This document shows, one piece after another, positions 23,064-33,858 of a stretch of DNA of 64,000 nucleotides. The notes beneath the pieces were generated by a model. It did not search any database. It saw only the letters and a list, made by a program, of their open reading frames with translations, and was not told where the DNA came from. Origin of the DNA: Phlebotomus papatasi. Lineage: Eukaryota > Arthropoda > Insecta > Diptera > Psychodidae. Positions within the stretch are counted from its first letter, which is position 1; each line of letters begins with the position of its first letter. A program made the position numbers and the translations under genes. The stretch lies in assembly GCF_024763615.1 (NCBI RefSeq), contig NC_077223.1:110236627-110300626 (forward strand). Reading direction: 5' to 3'.

Positions 23064-23256
23064 CAAGGGGTAACTCATTTCGGGGAACTCGAGCCAATCT
23101 GACCAGGGAAGCCACGGGGAACCCGGGGAACTCATAGGGAACCCGGGGAACTCTCGGGGAACCCGGGGAACTCATGCATTTTTCTGGGGAACTCATGTAT
23201 TTTTTCAGGGAACAGGGAACTCGAGACACTCTATTTGCTTATGAATAACCCCTTGG
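23064..23256. repeat. GGGGAACTC tandem repeat within inverted ends
   Basis: Variants of GGGGAACTCATAGGGAACCC and GGGGAACTC recur about nine times between 23081 and 23223. The block is bounded by CAAGGGGTAACTCAT on the left and a near complement ending AACCCCTTG on the right, so it may be a small TIR element carrying a satellite. Confidence 0.6.
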
Positions 23257-23304
23257 ACCAAATGGGCTAAATGATTATCAAGACAAGATATAAATGGCTT
23301 CGTT

Positions 23305-23440
23305 TACTAATAACCTTTCGAAGAGACAGAGCCACTCCAAAGCCAAGCCAAACCTATTCGAAAATCTACCGCAAATCTAAAATGAAAGTTCATATACCCG
23401 CCGCTTTAGCGCTGATGTTCTGCCATTTCGAATTTCGATG
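23305..23440 (+). repeat. Dispersed repeat N, copy 1
   Basis: About 136 bp match 26771-26906 on the opposite strand (shared CTTTCGAAGAGACA and AAGCCA blocks, GGCGGGTATATGAACTT on the other strand). It abuts the pogo-like fragment starting at 23441. Confidence 0.75.
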
Positions 23441-23548
23441 CAGCAGACTCTCTCAAATTCGGGCATTTGGGACCGAAATGTCACCCGAATTAGAGAGAAA
23501 TTTTTAGAAATGCAACGATTTTTTTTACCTTTCATACTCATATTAAGT
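23441..23548 (+). mobile_element. Truncated pogo/Tigger-like MITE (family H)
   Basis: CAGCAGACTCTCTCAAATTC and GGGCATTTGGGACCGAAATG match the left end of the complete element at 56473-56766; the right part is missing. Confidence 0.7.
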
Positions 23549-23760
23549 TTACATGCTCATATTAACTGTAAATTTCATTAATATCCAAGAATCTAGTGAT
23601 AAATCAGAATCAAAAGTGAGCTAGTAAACGAAAGTGTCACTGGAGGGGGAGGAATGTAAGATGATGATCTTATTAGACACCAGAAACAATCAAACAGGGT
23701 TAACCTCGACATAGACAACTACGGGTATAAGAAAGAGTGGACCTAGAGACAGTAGTTCCC

Positions 23761-23800
23761 ACTACACTTTGATCTTAGCCGTTAGGCCGAGAAGCGACAC
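23761..23800 (-). pseudogene. Retroposed 5' fragment of U2 snRNA
   Basis: Read on the minus strand, TCGCTTCTCGGCCT, then GGCTAAGATCAAAGTGTAGT, is the 5' end of U2 spliceosomal RNA (stem-loop I and the branch-point pairing region), with three bases differing between the two blocks. It stops after about 38 nt, far short of the usual ~190 nt, and has no Sm site. The flanks are exact 14-bp direct repeats AGACAGTAGTTCCC (23747-23760 and 23801-23814), a target-site duplication. It is therefore a 3'-truncated processed copy and not a U2 gene. Confidence 0.9.
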
Positions 23801-24086
23801 AGACAGTAGTTCCCCGGAATGTAGAATATGGAAAAGGCCAGCAGCTTGATAACTTGATAAGTGAAGATACCTTAAAATCCTTTTATCTTCAAAAAAAGGC
23901 AGAGCTCGCATGAATTATAGGCTTAAGTGAAAATGGAGAATTTTCTGCCATTAAAGGTATTTTTAAATTATTTACAGACGGATTTTAAACACAATTTATC
24001 AGGCATCCTACCAAAAATCCAAATAAAATGGGAGGTGTCGTGACGTCATTCTAGAATTTCAAAAGTTTGTGAGGCGACCAATCCCT

Positions 24087-24171
24087 ATATGTGAAGCTCA
24101 GAGGCAAAATGACACATATCCTATGGCTAAAGCATAGGATATGTGTCATTTTGCCTCTGAGCTCCACATAT
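24087..24171. repeat. Near-perfect hairpin, 39-bp arms and 7-nt loop
   Basis: The arm 24087-24125 pairs with 24133-24171 with a single mismatch; the loop is GCTAAAG. The stem includes CAGAGGCAAAATGACACATA. A transcript of either strand would fold into a miRNA- or hpRNA-like hairpin. No expression evidence is available from sequence alone, and no known miRNA seed was recognised. Confidence 0.85.
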
Positions 24172-25720
24172 TGTTTATCGAAAAAAACAACATCTCATAT
24201 CTAGAAAGTGAGCTATTTTGTTGAGTCTGCAAAAAGGAAATTGGACTTTGAATCCTCCTGGTGAGGTGACTTCAGAGAAAGGTTATTTTTCGGGGTAGAA
24301 ATTTCCCCAAATCAGTCAACCGCTTCAATTGGTACCTCTTTGTCTCCCCCTGAAAAGCCAAAAACCCAACCCCTTTGGAGCCCCATTGGAGCATCTCATG
24401 ATGAATTTAGGGGTATTGTGAGTCAGACAGACGAAAGAGGTAATTGGCATTGAGCTGAGTCCGTCGCCTCGATTCAGTTCCTCGAGGGTGTCTTATTTAT
24501 TGAATCCCATTTATCTCACATGAAACAACTCGATTGTCCTGGAGCCACCTCTTTCACAATCTTCGACTCCTCTGAGCGCAAGATTGCTTTCGATTAAATT
24601 GAAATAAACGACATACCATCCACCGCACTTTTGCCAGCACCCGAGGAGTCAAGCCTGGGAAGCTCTTGGAGCGAAAATGGAGCAAAATTGAGTGCGTCTC
24701 AGTTGACAAGCGGGGGAGGATTGTGGATGATACAGCAATACCATAAATTTCCAGACGAACAATCTAAAATAAAAAAACGTGGAAGTTTATTGTCGTGAAA
24801 ACAAAACCCTTTTTTTTGCTGGCACAACTTTTAATATTAAATTTCATGTGCAAAAAAAACAAATACAAAACTTTTAACACATGAGATGGAATTGAAACAA
24901 CTTTATGTGTTACCACAGGACGATTTAATCATGAGTTTCTACTCTCTTGTGCTTCGTTAGTAGAAGTTTTCATCGATGTGACAATTTTCAAAATTGCTGC
25001 TTCACGAAAGGAATAAAGGATAATCAGGTATTGAGTTTAGAATACTTATTACTTACTTTTTCAAAAGAAATTTAATCCATTGTGGTTTAGTAACTAAAAA
25101 CCTTTGGCAGTGCCACTCGCGTAGAAAAGCACTGCCCTCTTGCGGAGGAAAAGACTGCCAGTGTCAGTGAATTTCCTATGAATTACTTGCTATCATTTGC
25201 AGATATTTTTTTTCAAATCAAAGCTACTGATATCGCAAATCAAAATAAAAATAAATAAATCTCAGCTTTGGAAATTGAGAATTATTAATATTATATTTCA
25301 TATTGTTACATTGCAAAAGTATCTCAAAATCACTGATGAATGCCCTTTAAATTACGCCATGGACAATTTTCCATGCAACGTTCAATTTGATGCTTCATCT
25401 CTTACTATTCACTTCCCCATTAGCAGTCATTAAATCATGCACTAGCAACAGAGAGCTTTTGAGAATGGTTTCGTTAGGTAGCTTTAAAGGTGAAACCTCA
25501 GGTGAAACATTCAATGCACTAAATGTAAAGTTAGGCAGAATTAAAAACAAAAAATAAAAAAAGACATGAAAAAAGACATAAAAATTGGCACTGTGCACTG
25601 TGAACAATTAAATTTAATCGAAATTCGCATCCCATTCTATCTAGAATGATTTGCGTGTTCATTGAGCAATCCGTGAACAAGTAAAATGGTTGTGACCCAA
25701 GGGAACGGTCATATCCAAGA
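24172..25720. other. Intergenic stretch, nothing assigned
   Basis: The part to about 24720 is moderately G+C-rich and unique-looking; the rest is A+T-rich. Short frames at 25197-25433 and 25395-25749 match nothing known. Confidence 0.5.
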
Positions 25721-25760
25721 ACCATAAAAAAATTATGGTCAGTGACCATAATTTTTTATA
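25721..25760. repeat. Short A+T palindrome
   Basis: ACCATAAAAAAATTATGGTC followed after AGT by GACCATAATTTTTTATA forms a stem of about 17 bp. Confidence 0.6.
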
Positions 25761-25850
25761 GTATGGACATCCGAGATGTCAAATTATCGCTTTCTTTGGT
25801 ACTTTTGGACTATGGGGTCAAAATGAATATCAATCTAAAAAATCGCTTAT

Positions 25851-25988
25851 GGCCTCTACACTTTGGGAGCAATTTTTGTCAAAAATTGCTTTTTTGAAGG
25901 AAATTCTTTGCAGCGTTGTAGGGGGAAACGTCAAATTTCTGTCAAAAACGCAATTTTTGGAGAAAATTGCTCCCAATGTGTAGACGCC
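25851..25988. mobile_element. Small MITE T with inverted ends
   Basis: GGCCTCTACACTTTGGGAGC at the left is complementary, with two mismatches, to the right end GCTCCCAATGTGTAGACGCC. 138 bp; no convincing target duplication. Confidence 0.65.
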
Positions 25989-26770
25989 TTTAGAGATAGT
26001 GGAGATTCCAATAAGTCTAGGTAGGAACCTTTTCAGAAATTGCTCGTCAAAGAAGATTGACTAAAAAACAATATTTCGTTATTGATTTCGAGCGTTACGT
26101 TGGTCCCCAGGATCAGCGGATGCAAATTCTCTCGACTCCTCCAAAAGGGGCATTTTGTTGGTTAATGTTATGACTCAAAAATACCAGTGATAATCCGCAG
26201 AAGATAGCCCTTCGTCTTGAATGGGCTTACATGCCGGAGTATCATCTTCGCGCAGCGTGCGATGCGTTCATTGATTAACACAGGGCTATTATCTATTTCA
26301 AAGTTGGTTTCATTCAAAAGTTTAAATAGATTCTCACATATTGACTATTTTCTGACTTTTTCACGTTTACGTCAGTAAATTTAATTTTCAAATAAAAAAA
26401 ATACAGTACTTTCAAAATTGGCAGAGCTATTGACTCACTCTGTATTGTAACTCATCGATAAGAGAGAATCCTCTCGTTCAGTAATAACCTTCCCGATTTG
26501 ATTTCTCTCTCCGGTTGAGATTTTTCCTCTACCGATTCGAAGGTATATCAGAGAGAACTTACCTAAAAACCCGTTGGAATTTCGAACGTTTAAACCGACG
26601 AGTTACACAAAAGTGAGCAAGTTCATATGAAATGGACAATTATCTTAATAAAATTGCGTTTAAAACGTTCTGTCATCCTGAAATTCCACAAAACAAGACA
26701 AAAATTCACTTTTTGTAGCAAATTTTTGCACAATGTTGTTGACAATGCTGACGATTGAAGTGTCAAAAAT

Positions 26771-26906
26771 ATGGAAATTCGAAATTGCAGAACAATTAGC
26801 GCTAAAGCGGCGGGTATATGAACTTGCACTTTAGGTTTCCGGTAGATTTTCGAATAGGTTTGTCTTGGCTTTGGAGTGGCTTTGTCTCTTCGAAAGGTTA
26901 TTACTG
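26771..26906 (-). repeat. Dispersed repeat N, copy 2
   Basis: Inverted counterpart of 23305-23440. The open frame through both copies differs mainly at amino-acid-changing positions, which argues against coding constraint. Confidence 0.75.
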
Positions 26907-27269
26907 AACGGACCCAATAGTGGCTAAATTGAAAACAATTCACGGAATTCAAATATTTCATAAGAAACCCTAAACACAGGAGCGATTTTCCATGTTAAAA
27001 TTTTAAGGATCGTCGACAAATGATACCTAACGTGAAAGGTATTCGAATACCCTGAGTCGATATCACCTACCGTTTGGTCTCTAAGCCGTTGATAAACGTT
27101 GCTTCCATCAGAATACGACGATAAATTGTTTAGATTTTTGTGCACAATTCTGGGTTTTTTTAACTCTTTTTTATGCAAGGTAATATTTAGTAAATCATTA
27201 GCTAGGTATTTGTATTTTAAAATAGCACATTCGTTCGCTTTTGACTAGAAAATTATTAAAAGTGATATA

Positions 27270-27692
27270 GAGTAAGTGTGCCAAATTTCGGTATAGTTGC
27301 ATGCAAGCGTCAAAGTCTCAAGTTTGAAATGTAATATTTTAAATACAAATTGATTTTTTTTATTCTTTCTTCTAAAAGAGTGTTTCTTGGAACCTTAGAG
27401 TTTACCGTCTTTATTTACTCCAAAATCATTCTTAATACATTTAAAAATGAATAAAAATAGAGACATAGCTTTGGTACCCTATTTCGACCACCTTCATTCT
27501 CATAGTTCCTTGCCCTTTGGGAATTCTTCCAATATCTTTTTCACGTCATCTCGATTGCCAAAGCTACATTTTTTGTTATTCTTTTGCATTGTATAATTTC
27601 TAGAGTACATAAAATCTAAAAGTTCATGGAAATTCGAGGAACAAAAAAGGTGGCCGAAATTGCAAGCTGGCCGGAATTTAGCACACTTACCC
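27270..27692 (-). mobile_element. Family C TIR element, uninterrupted copy
   Basis: Ends GAGTAAGTGTGCCAAATTTC and CACACTTACCC are flanked by TA (27268-27269, 27693-27694). It lies opposite in orientation to 7218-7931 and lacks the D insert. It ends about 230 bp past the odorant receptor stop codon. Confidence 0.82.
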
Positions 27693-27926
27693 TAGCTCTC
27701 TACGAGTTGATTTCATAAAAAAAAATCTCTTTGGTCAAAAATCCTTCTACCTGTAATTAATATTTTTAATTGAAAATTCATTAATCAATTTAATTACTTA
27801 AATGAAATATGTCAAAACCAGAATTTTGCTGAAAGCAATCGATTGGAAATTAAAATTGTCGTTGATAAATTAATTAATTTGACACTGTGGATAATTAAAG
27901 AATTATACCAGTTAATGAAATGACTT

Positions 27927-27980
27927 TTAATTGAGCACCGTGTACATAACCATGGCATAAGATCCGGCAGCTTTGCAAAT
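27927..27980 (-). CDS. Odorant receptor exon 3 (TM7 end and stop)
   Basis: The acceptor is TTTTCCACAG; 17 codons (ICKAAGSYAMVMYTVLN) and TAA. It is too short to stand out as an open frame, but the phase and the TM7 motif support it. Confidence 0.9.
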   Translation of the reverse strand: MCKAAGSYAMVMYTVLN

Positions 27981-29192
27981 CTGTGGAAAAGAAAAGGAGT
28001 TGATTCGTTAAAGTTTTTGAAAAATTTTCACTAAAGCTTTCACCTGAACAAAGGTATAGATGGAAATTTCTCCAAAGCCAAATGTATCAACTTTAATTGA
28101 GTTCTTGAAGATTATCATGAGCAAGAGGACATTTTTCTGTTCCTTGAGGTCCATGTCGTACCATTTAGTGAGATAGAGAGCCCGGAAGATGCTCTCGGAA
28201 CTGTTTTCTAGCAATTGACTGAAGAAGCAGAGGATGAAGGCTTGAGTGATCATTGCGACTACGACAAATGTCCCTGCGACCATTGAGGAATTAAAGTCCT
28301 CAAAGACGAAGTACATACAGATGAGATAGAGGGTAATTGCGAGGAGTTTGTGAAAGTACAAATGCCAATAGGACGATATAAGTTGCCTAACTTTTAGAAG
28401 GAGAGTCCTGTGGTCTTTGTAAAGGTTTCTGATGAGGTCCTTTGTCGAAGGCTCATCGCCCAATTGGTTAATAAACTCACCCAGGGCACAGAATTCCCCA
28501 CGAAAATACATAATCGTAACCATAATCAAGGCATCAGCAGTCATTATGTTCTCCAGCAATGAGATAAAGACTACATATTGATAGATAAGATTAACTGGAT
28601 AGAAGAATATGCTGCTAGGGGGAATTCCAGGAATTTCAAAAAGCATAGGAGTATGGAATTCTGAGACTATCAGACAATAAGTGGTTAAGACAGAACCTCC
28701 GATTGCGATGAAAGTCAAAAAAATTCTGCATAGAAAGAATATTGAATGAAAGAAAATTCTCAATTTAAAATCATAACTTTTCACTTACTTTGTGGCATTG
28801 AGAGCAATTTTTGTGTTCTCCTGGAGATGTTTCCGTCTCACATTCATAATTTCCGTCTTCGAGGAATATATCAGAGTATCAAAGTACTCAAGAATATCAA
28901 AGATTTCCTCCTTGTTACCCAGAATGACGGTAAAATAAACAGCAAGAGCCTGATAGAAGGATATAACGAAGGCAATGCTAAAAGCAAGCTCCACGAGATT
29001 GCTGTAATCTTCCATTTGCACAAAGATATGCCACAGGATACAGAATAGTCCTGATACAAGGAGTGTCGGATGTACAAACAATTTGACATCATTAAGGACT
29101 TTCCATCTACAATCTGGCAAAAATTCACTTCTCCATACTTTGAAGACAAACACCACGAATTTCTTCAATTTTTCATGATTTTCTTCCAACAT
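27927..29192 (-). CDS. Odorant receptor, complete, three exons, 379 aa
   Basis: The spliced coding sequence is 29192-28789, 28725-28044 and 27980-27927 with two 63-bp GT..AG introns (phases 2 and 0), total 1140 bp including TAA. It is an insect seven-transmembrane odorant receptor: a short cytoplasmic start (MLEENHEKLKKFVVF), hydrophobic segments around residues 40-60, 70-90, 135-155, 180-205, 265-285 and 290-310, and the conserved C-terminal stretch in the last exon, KAAGSYAMVMYTVLN, typical of TM7. Family knowledge: ORs have inverted topology and form cation channels with Orco in olfactory neurons. Length and exon ends fit an intact gene. The first ATG of exon 1 gives a normal OR N-terminus. 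No orthologue could be assigned. It is on the same strand as Ir93a but about 19 kb away. Confidence 0.93.
28044..28725 (-). CDS. Odorant receptor exon 2 (TM3-TM6)
   Basis: The acceptor is TTTCTATGCAG and the donor CAG|GTGAAA. It carries IFLTFIAIGG through ISIYTFVQ, including the OR-typical stretch FSQLLENSSESIFRALYLTK in the third cytoplasmic loop. The longer frame upstream of 28725 is intron. Confidence 0.93.
28789..29192 (-). CDS. Odorant receptor exon 1 (start to TM2)
   Basis: ATG at 29192-29190; donor ACAAA|GTAAGT read as AA|GT, phase 2. It encodes the N-terminus, TM1 (LLVSGLFCILWHIF) and TM2 (LAFSIAFVISFYQALAVYF). Confidence 0.92.
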
Positions 29193-29599
29193 TTTGAAAA
29201 ATATTTATATTCGTTTTTAAGACAATGCTTATTTTAGAGATTCTTATTGATAGAGCTCCTTCGATGAACTGAAGTCCTTCTTACAGATTAGAAGTGAATA
29301 TGCCAAGGCAATTTTACGCAATCATCAAATTATTTAATAAATTACTAAATAGTGCTTTGAAATTTTAATTCAAATTGTTTCCAAGAAAAAGATTGAAAAG
29401 AGGTACTGGAAGAAATTGTTATACTAAGGAAAAATGTATGCGGTATCCTTAAAAGTCCAGCTATAAATTAAAAAAAAATATCAATGAAGACTTTTTTTTT
29501 AATTATTAAATTTAAATTCTAATTCAACTTTATTAATATAAAATTATTATTAAAACAACCCAAAATTGATTAGGAACAAAACAATTGATATTCTGATGT
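29193..29599. other. Upstream region of the odorant receptor gene
   Basis: A+T-rich, no repeat recognised. A TATAAATA on the minus strand lies only about 10-18 bp before the start codon, too close to act as a normal TATA box. Confidence 0.45.
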
Positions 29600-29755
29600 C
29601 AATTAGTTATCAGTTATGAATCGGTTTATTACCGATTCAGAACCGATTGGAACCGATTCAATCTTGTCTTAAATTCCAAGATCTTTCCTACGAGTCCAAA
29701 TTTGAGACAATTCGGTTGAAAAATAACTCTCTCGAACCTTTGAAACTTTGGACTT
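29600..29755 (+). repeat. Dispersed repeat L, fragment
   Basis: TTATCAGTTATGAATCGGTT, CAGAACCGATTGGAACCGAT and CAATTCGGTTGAAAAATAA align with 14400-14545. Confidence 0.65.
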
Positions 29756-30073
29756 TGAAGAAAATGTTAATAGGAATGATTTAATGGTAATTTCGTACAA
29801 GGAAGAAGGAGCAATGTCCGCCTTCCGCTTAGATAATCTCAAAAAAATATTCAGAAATGAAAAAAAAATCGCACAACACGTTTTCGAACAATCCCAAAAA
29901 ACTGGTTTTGCAAAGAAATGGGAAGGAGTGGGGAAAAATGAGAGGCATATTAATGGTCCCAGGGCTCCCGAAGATCCCAATGCTCTATCTCTAACCGTTT
30001 GAACTCTAGGTTTTGTAGCGGCCGAACACATAGACAATAAATATTAAAAAAAGTAATGCAAATCAAATAAATG

Positions 30074-30472
30074 CGGCGTTATCACACTTGCACATTAAAA
30101 TTTTAATGTTATTCACATTAATTGTCGCTTTTGAGCGTCCAAATTTGTGTCTTTGAGTCACTTAATATTTGGAGTTTTTCTATTTATTGATAAAGAAGTG
30201 GACTTGGCCTGCAAAAATAAGTTTAAATTTACCTAAAGCATAAATATTTTTCACATTAAAAAATTAAAGAGAAAGTCGGATCAATTTTTCGCATTAATGC
30301 TATAAATCAATTTATATCAAATTTTGCGGGTCAAGTCTACCTTTTTATCAACAAATAGATCAAATTTTGAATATAAAATTATTCAAACACACAAATTCCA
30401 CATTTGGACTCTCACCAGCGACAATTAATGTGAATCATATTAAAATTTTAATGTGCAAGTGTGATAACACAG
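30074..30472 (-). mobile_element. Family A foldback MITE, inverted copy
   Basis: About 399 bp; begins CGGCGTTATCACACTTGCAC and ends GTGATAACACAG then TAA. Internal halves are in the order opposite to 5709-6085 and 52064-52466. The left flank has lost the expected TAA. Confidence 0.82.
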
Positions 30473-30878
30473 TAAAACGATATGTTCAGATTCAAACGTG
30501 AGCTTATTTACACGCTTTGAGAATTACAAACCATGAAAAAAATTTCTCCGTGTATAATCCATGTAAATCATCCTTCATTGTCAAACTTCTAAATTACTTT
30601 TCTTAAATAAGAATTTGAGAAAACTTCTTGTAAGTTGAATAATAACTATAACTACTAAGAAGTTAAAAATTCAGAAATATAAGAATCAAATGCGTTGATT
30701 CATTGCTCTAATCCCCTTTAGTAAGGAGAACACATAATCAACATGTTAACAACATAATGGTCATGTCAGTGAATACTGTAATTGTGTAATGATTGGGCTA
30801 ATACAAAATATAATAGTCTCAATATAGTGACGTATCAAAGCGACGATTTGTGTTATGATTATTGTGATAACTAACATA

Positions 30879-30900
30879 CAGTGGCGGTCAGAAAAGCTTT
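30879..30900 (+). mobile_element. Possible single terminus of a Tc1-like transposon
   Basis: TA followed by CAGTGGCGGTCAGAAAAGC resembles Tc1/mariner termini. No matching inverted end was found in the window, so it may be a chance match or a fragment. Confidence 0.25.
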
Positions 30901-31157
30901 ATACTTTTCAACTTTTATATTTGCTTCCCAATTTGTTGAAATCATTCTGATATTAGAAATCTCCAAATTAGTATAATTGTAGAATAAGCGTTGCCTTGGC
31001 CGCTAGAGGTCTCTATTTTGCACAGAATATGTTAAAAGTGAAATTTAGTTAATTAATAGTTTAATTTAATAGTTAATAGTTTAATTTGAAGTATTCCTAG
31101 GAGTGATACTGCAAGGGCTTAACTTGAATTTCACCATCACGTATTCTGCAAAGATTA

Positions 31158-32060
31158 GGGTGGAGTAACCACTTATCGCCAGTTTTAGAAAAAAGTAAAA
31201 TTAACTGTATTATAACATTTGATAACTCAAACTTGACACAAAAGTTACTTAAATATATTGGCTGTAAATTCATCAATATAATAGTCCTACAATTTGAAGC
31301 CGGAGTACCTAAAAAAAACTAATTTTAATTAACAATGCAAAAATAACTACTTTTTCGCCACTTTTTACCACTTTTCGCCAGTTCTGTAACCACTTCCCGC
31401 CACCCACTTGGAAAGGTTCAATCTCGATTATTTTGAGCAATATTATGCAAAGAATACATTCAGCATTTCCTTTTCCTCATGATCACCTTATTATTACTCA
31501 CATTAAATTATTTTTCTTCACTTTTATTTGACAAATCAAATTATTAGACTACTGCGGAAAGTAAACAAAGAAGATTTGACAACTGAGAATCTGCGAAGTG
31601 AAGTTAGCGTCGCCTATTGAAAAGCTATGGCGACAAGTGGTGAATCTATTTTAGAATATTACCACTTTCCGCCATGGCTCATTTTTACATAAAAATAATA
31701 TAAAGTGAAACATTAACTAACTAAATACAAATTTTTTGTACTCGCCGAATGTAATTAAATGTTCAATAGACAAATTATTTATTCAAAATCGTGAATTTTG
31801 TTCGATAAAATTTTCATGACACTTACTATATTTGGTAAGAAATTTTCGATTCGATGCACTTGCTTAAAATATTCCTCTAAAAAATGCTCAAACATTTAAA
31901 TTCAAAACAAAAAATTAGTGTTTTTTGACTCTATAAGTAACAGTAGTAGAGATGCAAAGAATTTTACGGCTAATTTATTTCACAAATAATAATGAAAAAA
32001 TCACGATTTTAATATAAGTGGCGAAAAGTGGGGCACTGGCGAGAAGTGGTGATTCCACCC
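31158..32060. mobile_element. Non-autonomous TIR element with CCACTTNTCGCCA repeats
   Basis: GGGTGGAGTAACCACTTATC at the left and the complement GAGAAGTGGTGATTCCACCC at the right, flanked by TA (31156-31157, 32061-32062). About eight copies of a CCACTT-TCGCCA motif in both orientations occur inside (for example near 31360, 31610, 31668 and 32020). No coding frame. Confidence 0.75.
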
Positions 32061-32062
32061 TA

Positions 32063-33396
32063 GTAACTTCTAGTGTCCAAAACAATACTTATTCGACGTA
32101 GGATAATTTTTTTGATAATTTGTACATAAAGAAATACTTTAAAACCATTCCTTTGGCTAAGTGCAAATAGGGAAAACTTACTGATTCAAAATCATCTAAA
32201 TTTACATATAATATCCATTTAAGATTATTCCGTTTTTTCCAGAATCAATAAAGATTTATTAAATCTCTCTAAATGATTTGAGAAAAATGTGTTTAACAAA
32301 TTTATCCATAACGTTCGAGTGCATTCTGCATACAGTTGATAAAATCCTCTATAAATGCTAATTTTGGGTCAATATTTCTGGCAGTTTAGTCATCGTAACT
32401 GCCAGAATTTACAAGGCTATTCCTATATGTTAAGACATCTTTAGACAGTTTTCCATGAATACTGAAACCCAAATTATTCAAAAAGACCTCGCTTCAGGCT
32501 GCAGGAGTGCCTTAATTTCGTTCATGTATCCCCTGTTGGGTGGAAATGGTATAATAAATTACCATGAAATACGGACACTAGTGAGTATAAACTATTTGAT
32601 TTGGATCCTCAGAGATAGCATCATACTTTTGAGTTAATTTTGTGGGTAGCGTGATAGTTTAATTTCTTTATTTCTAGACTAAAGTCAGCTGGGTCAACAT
32701 TAAAGTTTATCTGGTAGATAGTCTCTTTCCTTCTCTCATTTTCTTCCAATTAGTTGGTATTATATTAAGAGAATATTTAGAATTTTTGTACTCTTGAGAC
32801 CTATCATCATCAAAATGCACTCAGAGAAAAATTCTCTCCTCTGTTACAGTGTTAATTGAAACCTTCTGCCCTTAGCATTTTTCCGGACATTTTATTCCAT
32901 CTCTTTTTACCATGCTTCGCACTGATCACTTAACCTAGATACTGACCCGAAAAAAAATCCGTGAAAAATCAAGAAAAAGACCGGGGGATTTGACAGAGAC
33001 CATGAGAGAAAAGGGGATTATGAAAATTTATGAATCCCAACCCAATTTTCATTCAAGTATGGCATTTCGTGGATGAAGAGAAAAAAGATGTGAAAATTTT
33101 ATATCATGTGGAGAGTGAAAAAGTTCCCCTGAGAATATTTCCACCTCGAATCAGGGCTATTAATCATGCAGAACATGAAATATTCCTTTTTCTTAAGAGC
33201 TTTCTTGAGGCCATCTGTCGCTTGGACAATTTGAAGTTTCTTTTAAGCTTTTTATTAGCTTGTGAAATTGAAGTTTAGCCATCTAGTGTCAAGTAGATTG
33301 CTCTCAATGTTAAATATTTGTCATTTATCACTTTCAAACTAGGATCTAATTGAATTTAAATTGACTTCATTTTACTAAAGTTGTGTTGTATGTATA
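32063..33396. other. Intergenic stretch, nothing assigned
   Basis: Only short frames (32455-32637, 33030-33278) without recognisable similarity. Confidence 0.5.
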
Positions 33397-33713
33397 CTTT
33401 CGGCCAGTTCTTTTGTTCCTCAAATTTCCATGAATTTTTAGTTTTTCTTTATGTGCCGCTTTTAGTGTCGCTTTGACGGATAAGATGATGTGGAAAAGAT
33501 TTTGTAAGAATTGTAGAAGGGCAAGGAACTACGTGAATCAAGGTGTCCGAAATATTACCCAAAAGCTATGTCTATTATTTTCATTCATTTTAAAATGTAT
33601 TTAGAATAATTTTTGAGAAAACAGAGCTAAAAACCTAAAAATTAATAGAAATTTGAGGAACAAAAGACGTGACCGAAATTGCAAGCTGGCCGAAATTTGG
33701 TACAGTTACCTTT
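33397..33713. mobile_element. Family C derivative with two left ends head to head
   Basis: Both termini carry the family C left-end block (CGGCCAG, TTTTGTTCCTCAAATTTC and its complement), unlike the other copies whose ends differ. It looks like a foldback rearrangement of family C. Confidence 0.6.
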
Positions 33714-33858
33714 ACTATATATTTGGGATTACAGTGTGTCTATAATTAAATGAAGTTACGCCATCTATCGGTTATCTATTAATCTATGACTTTAAATATT
33801 GTAGGATCTGTTCAATTTCTTAAAAATGATGTGATATAAATAGAATAAAATACTAATA

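Noticed and set aside
23271..23507. Frame conserved between two repeat copies (23305-23440 and 26771-26906)
   Set aside because: Differences between the copies mostly change amino acids, each frame runs into unrelated sequence, and no domain is recognisable. It is a dispersed repeat.
23761..23800. Functional U2 snRNA gene
   Set aside because: Only the first ~38 nt are present, without branch-point-region continuation, Sm site or 3' stem-loops, and it is flanked by a target-site duplication.
26446..26606. Possible MITE with ends GTAACTCATCG/CGACGAGTTAC
   Set aside because: Arms of only 11 bp with a mismatch, no target duplication and no second copy; could be chance.
29203..29210. TATAAATA as TATA box of the odorant receptor gene
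   Set aside because: It is only about 10-18 bp upstream of the start codon, leaving no room for a normal start site before the ATG.
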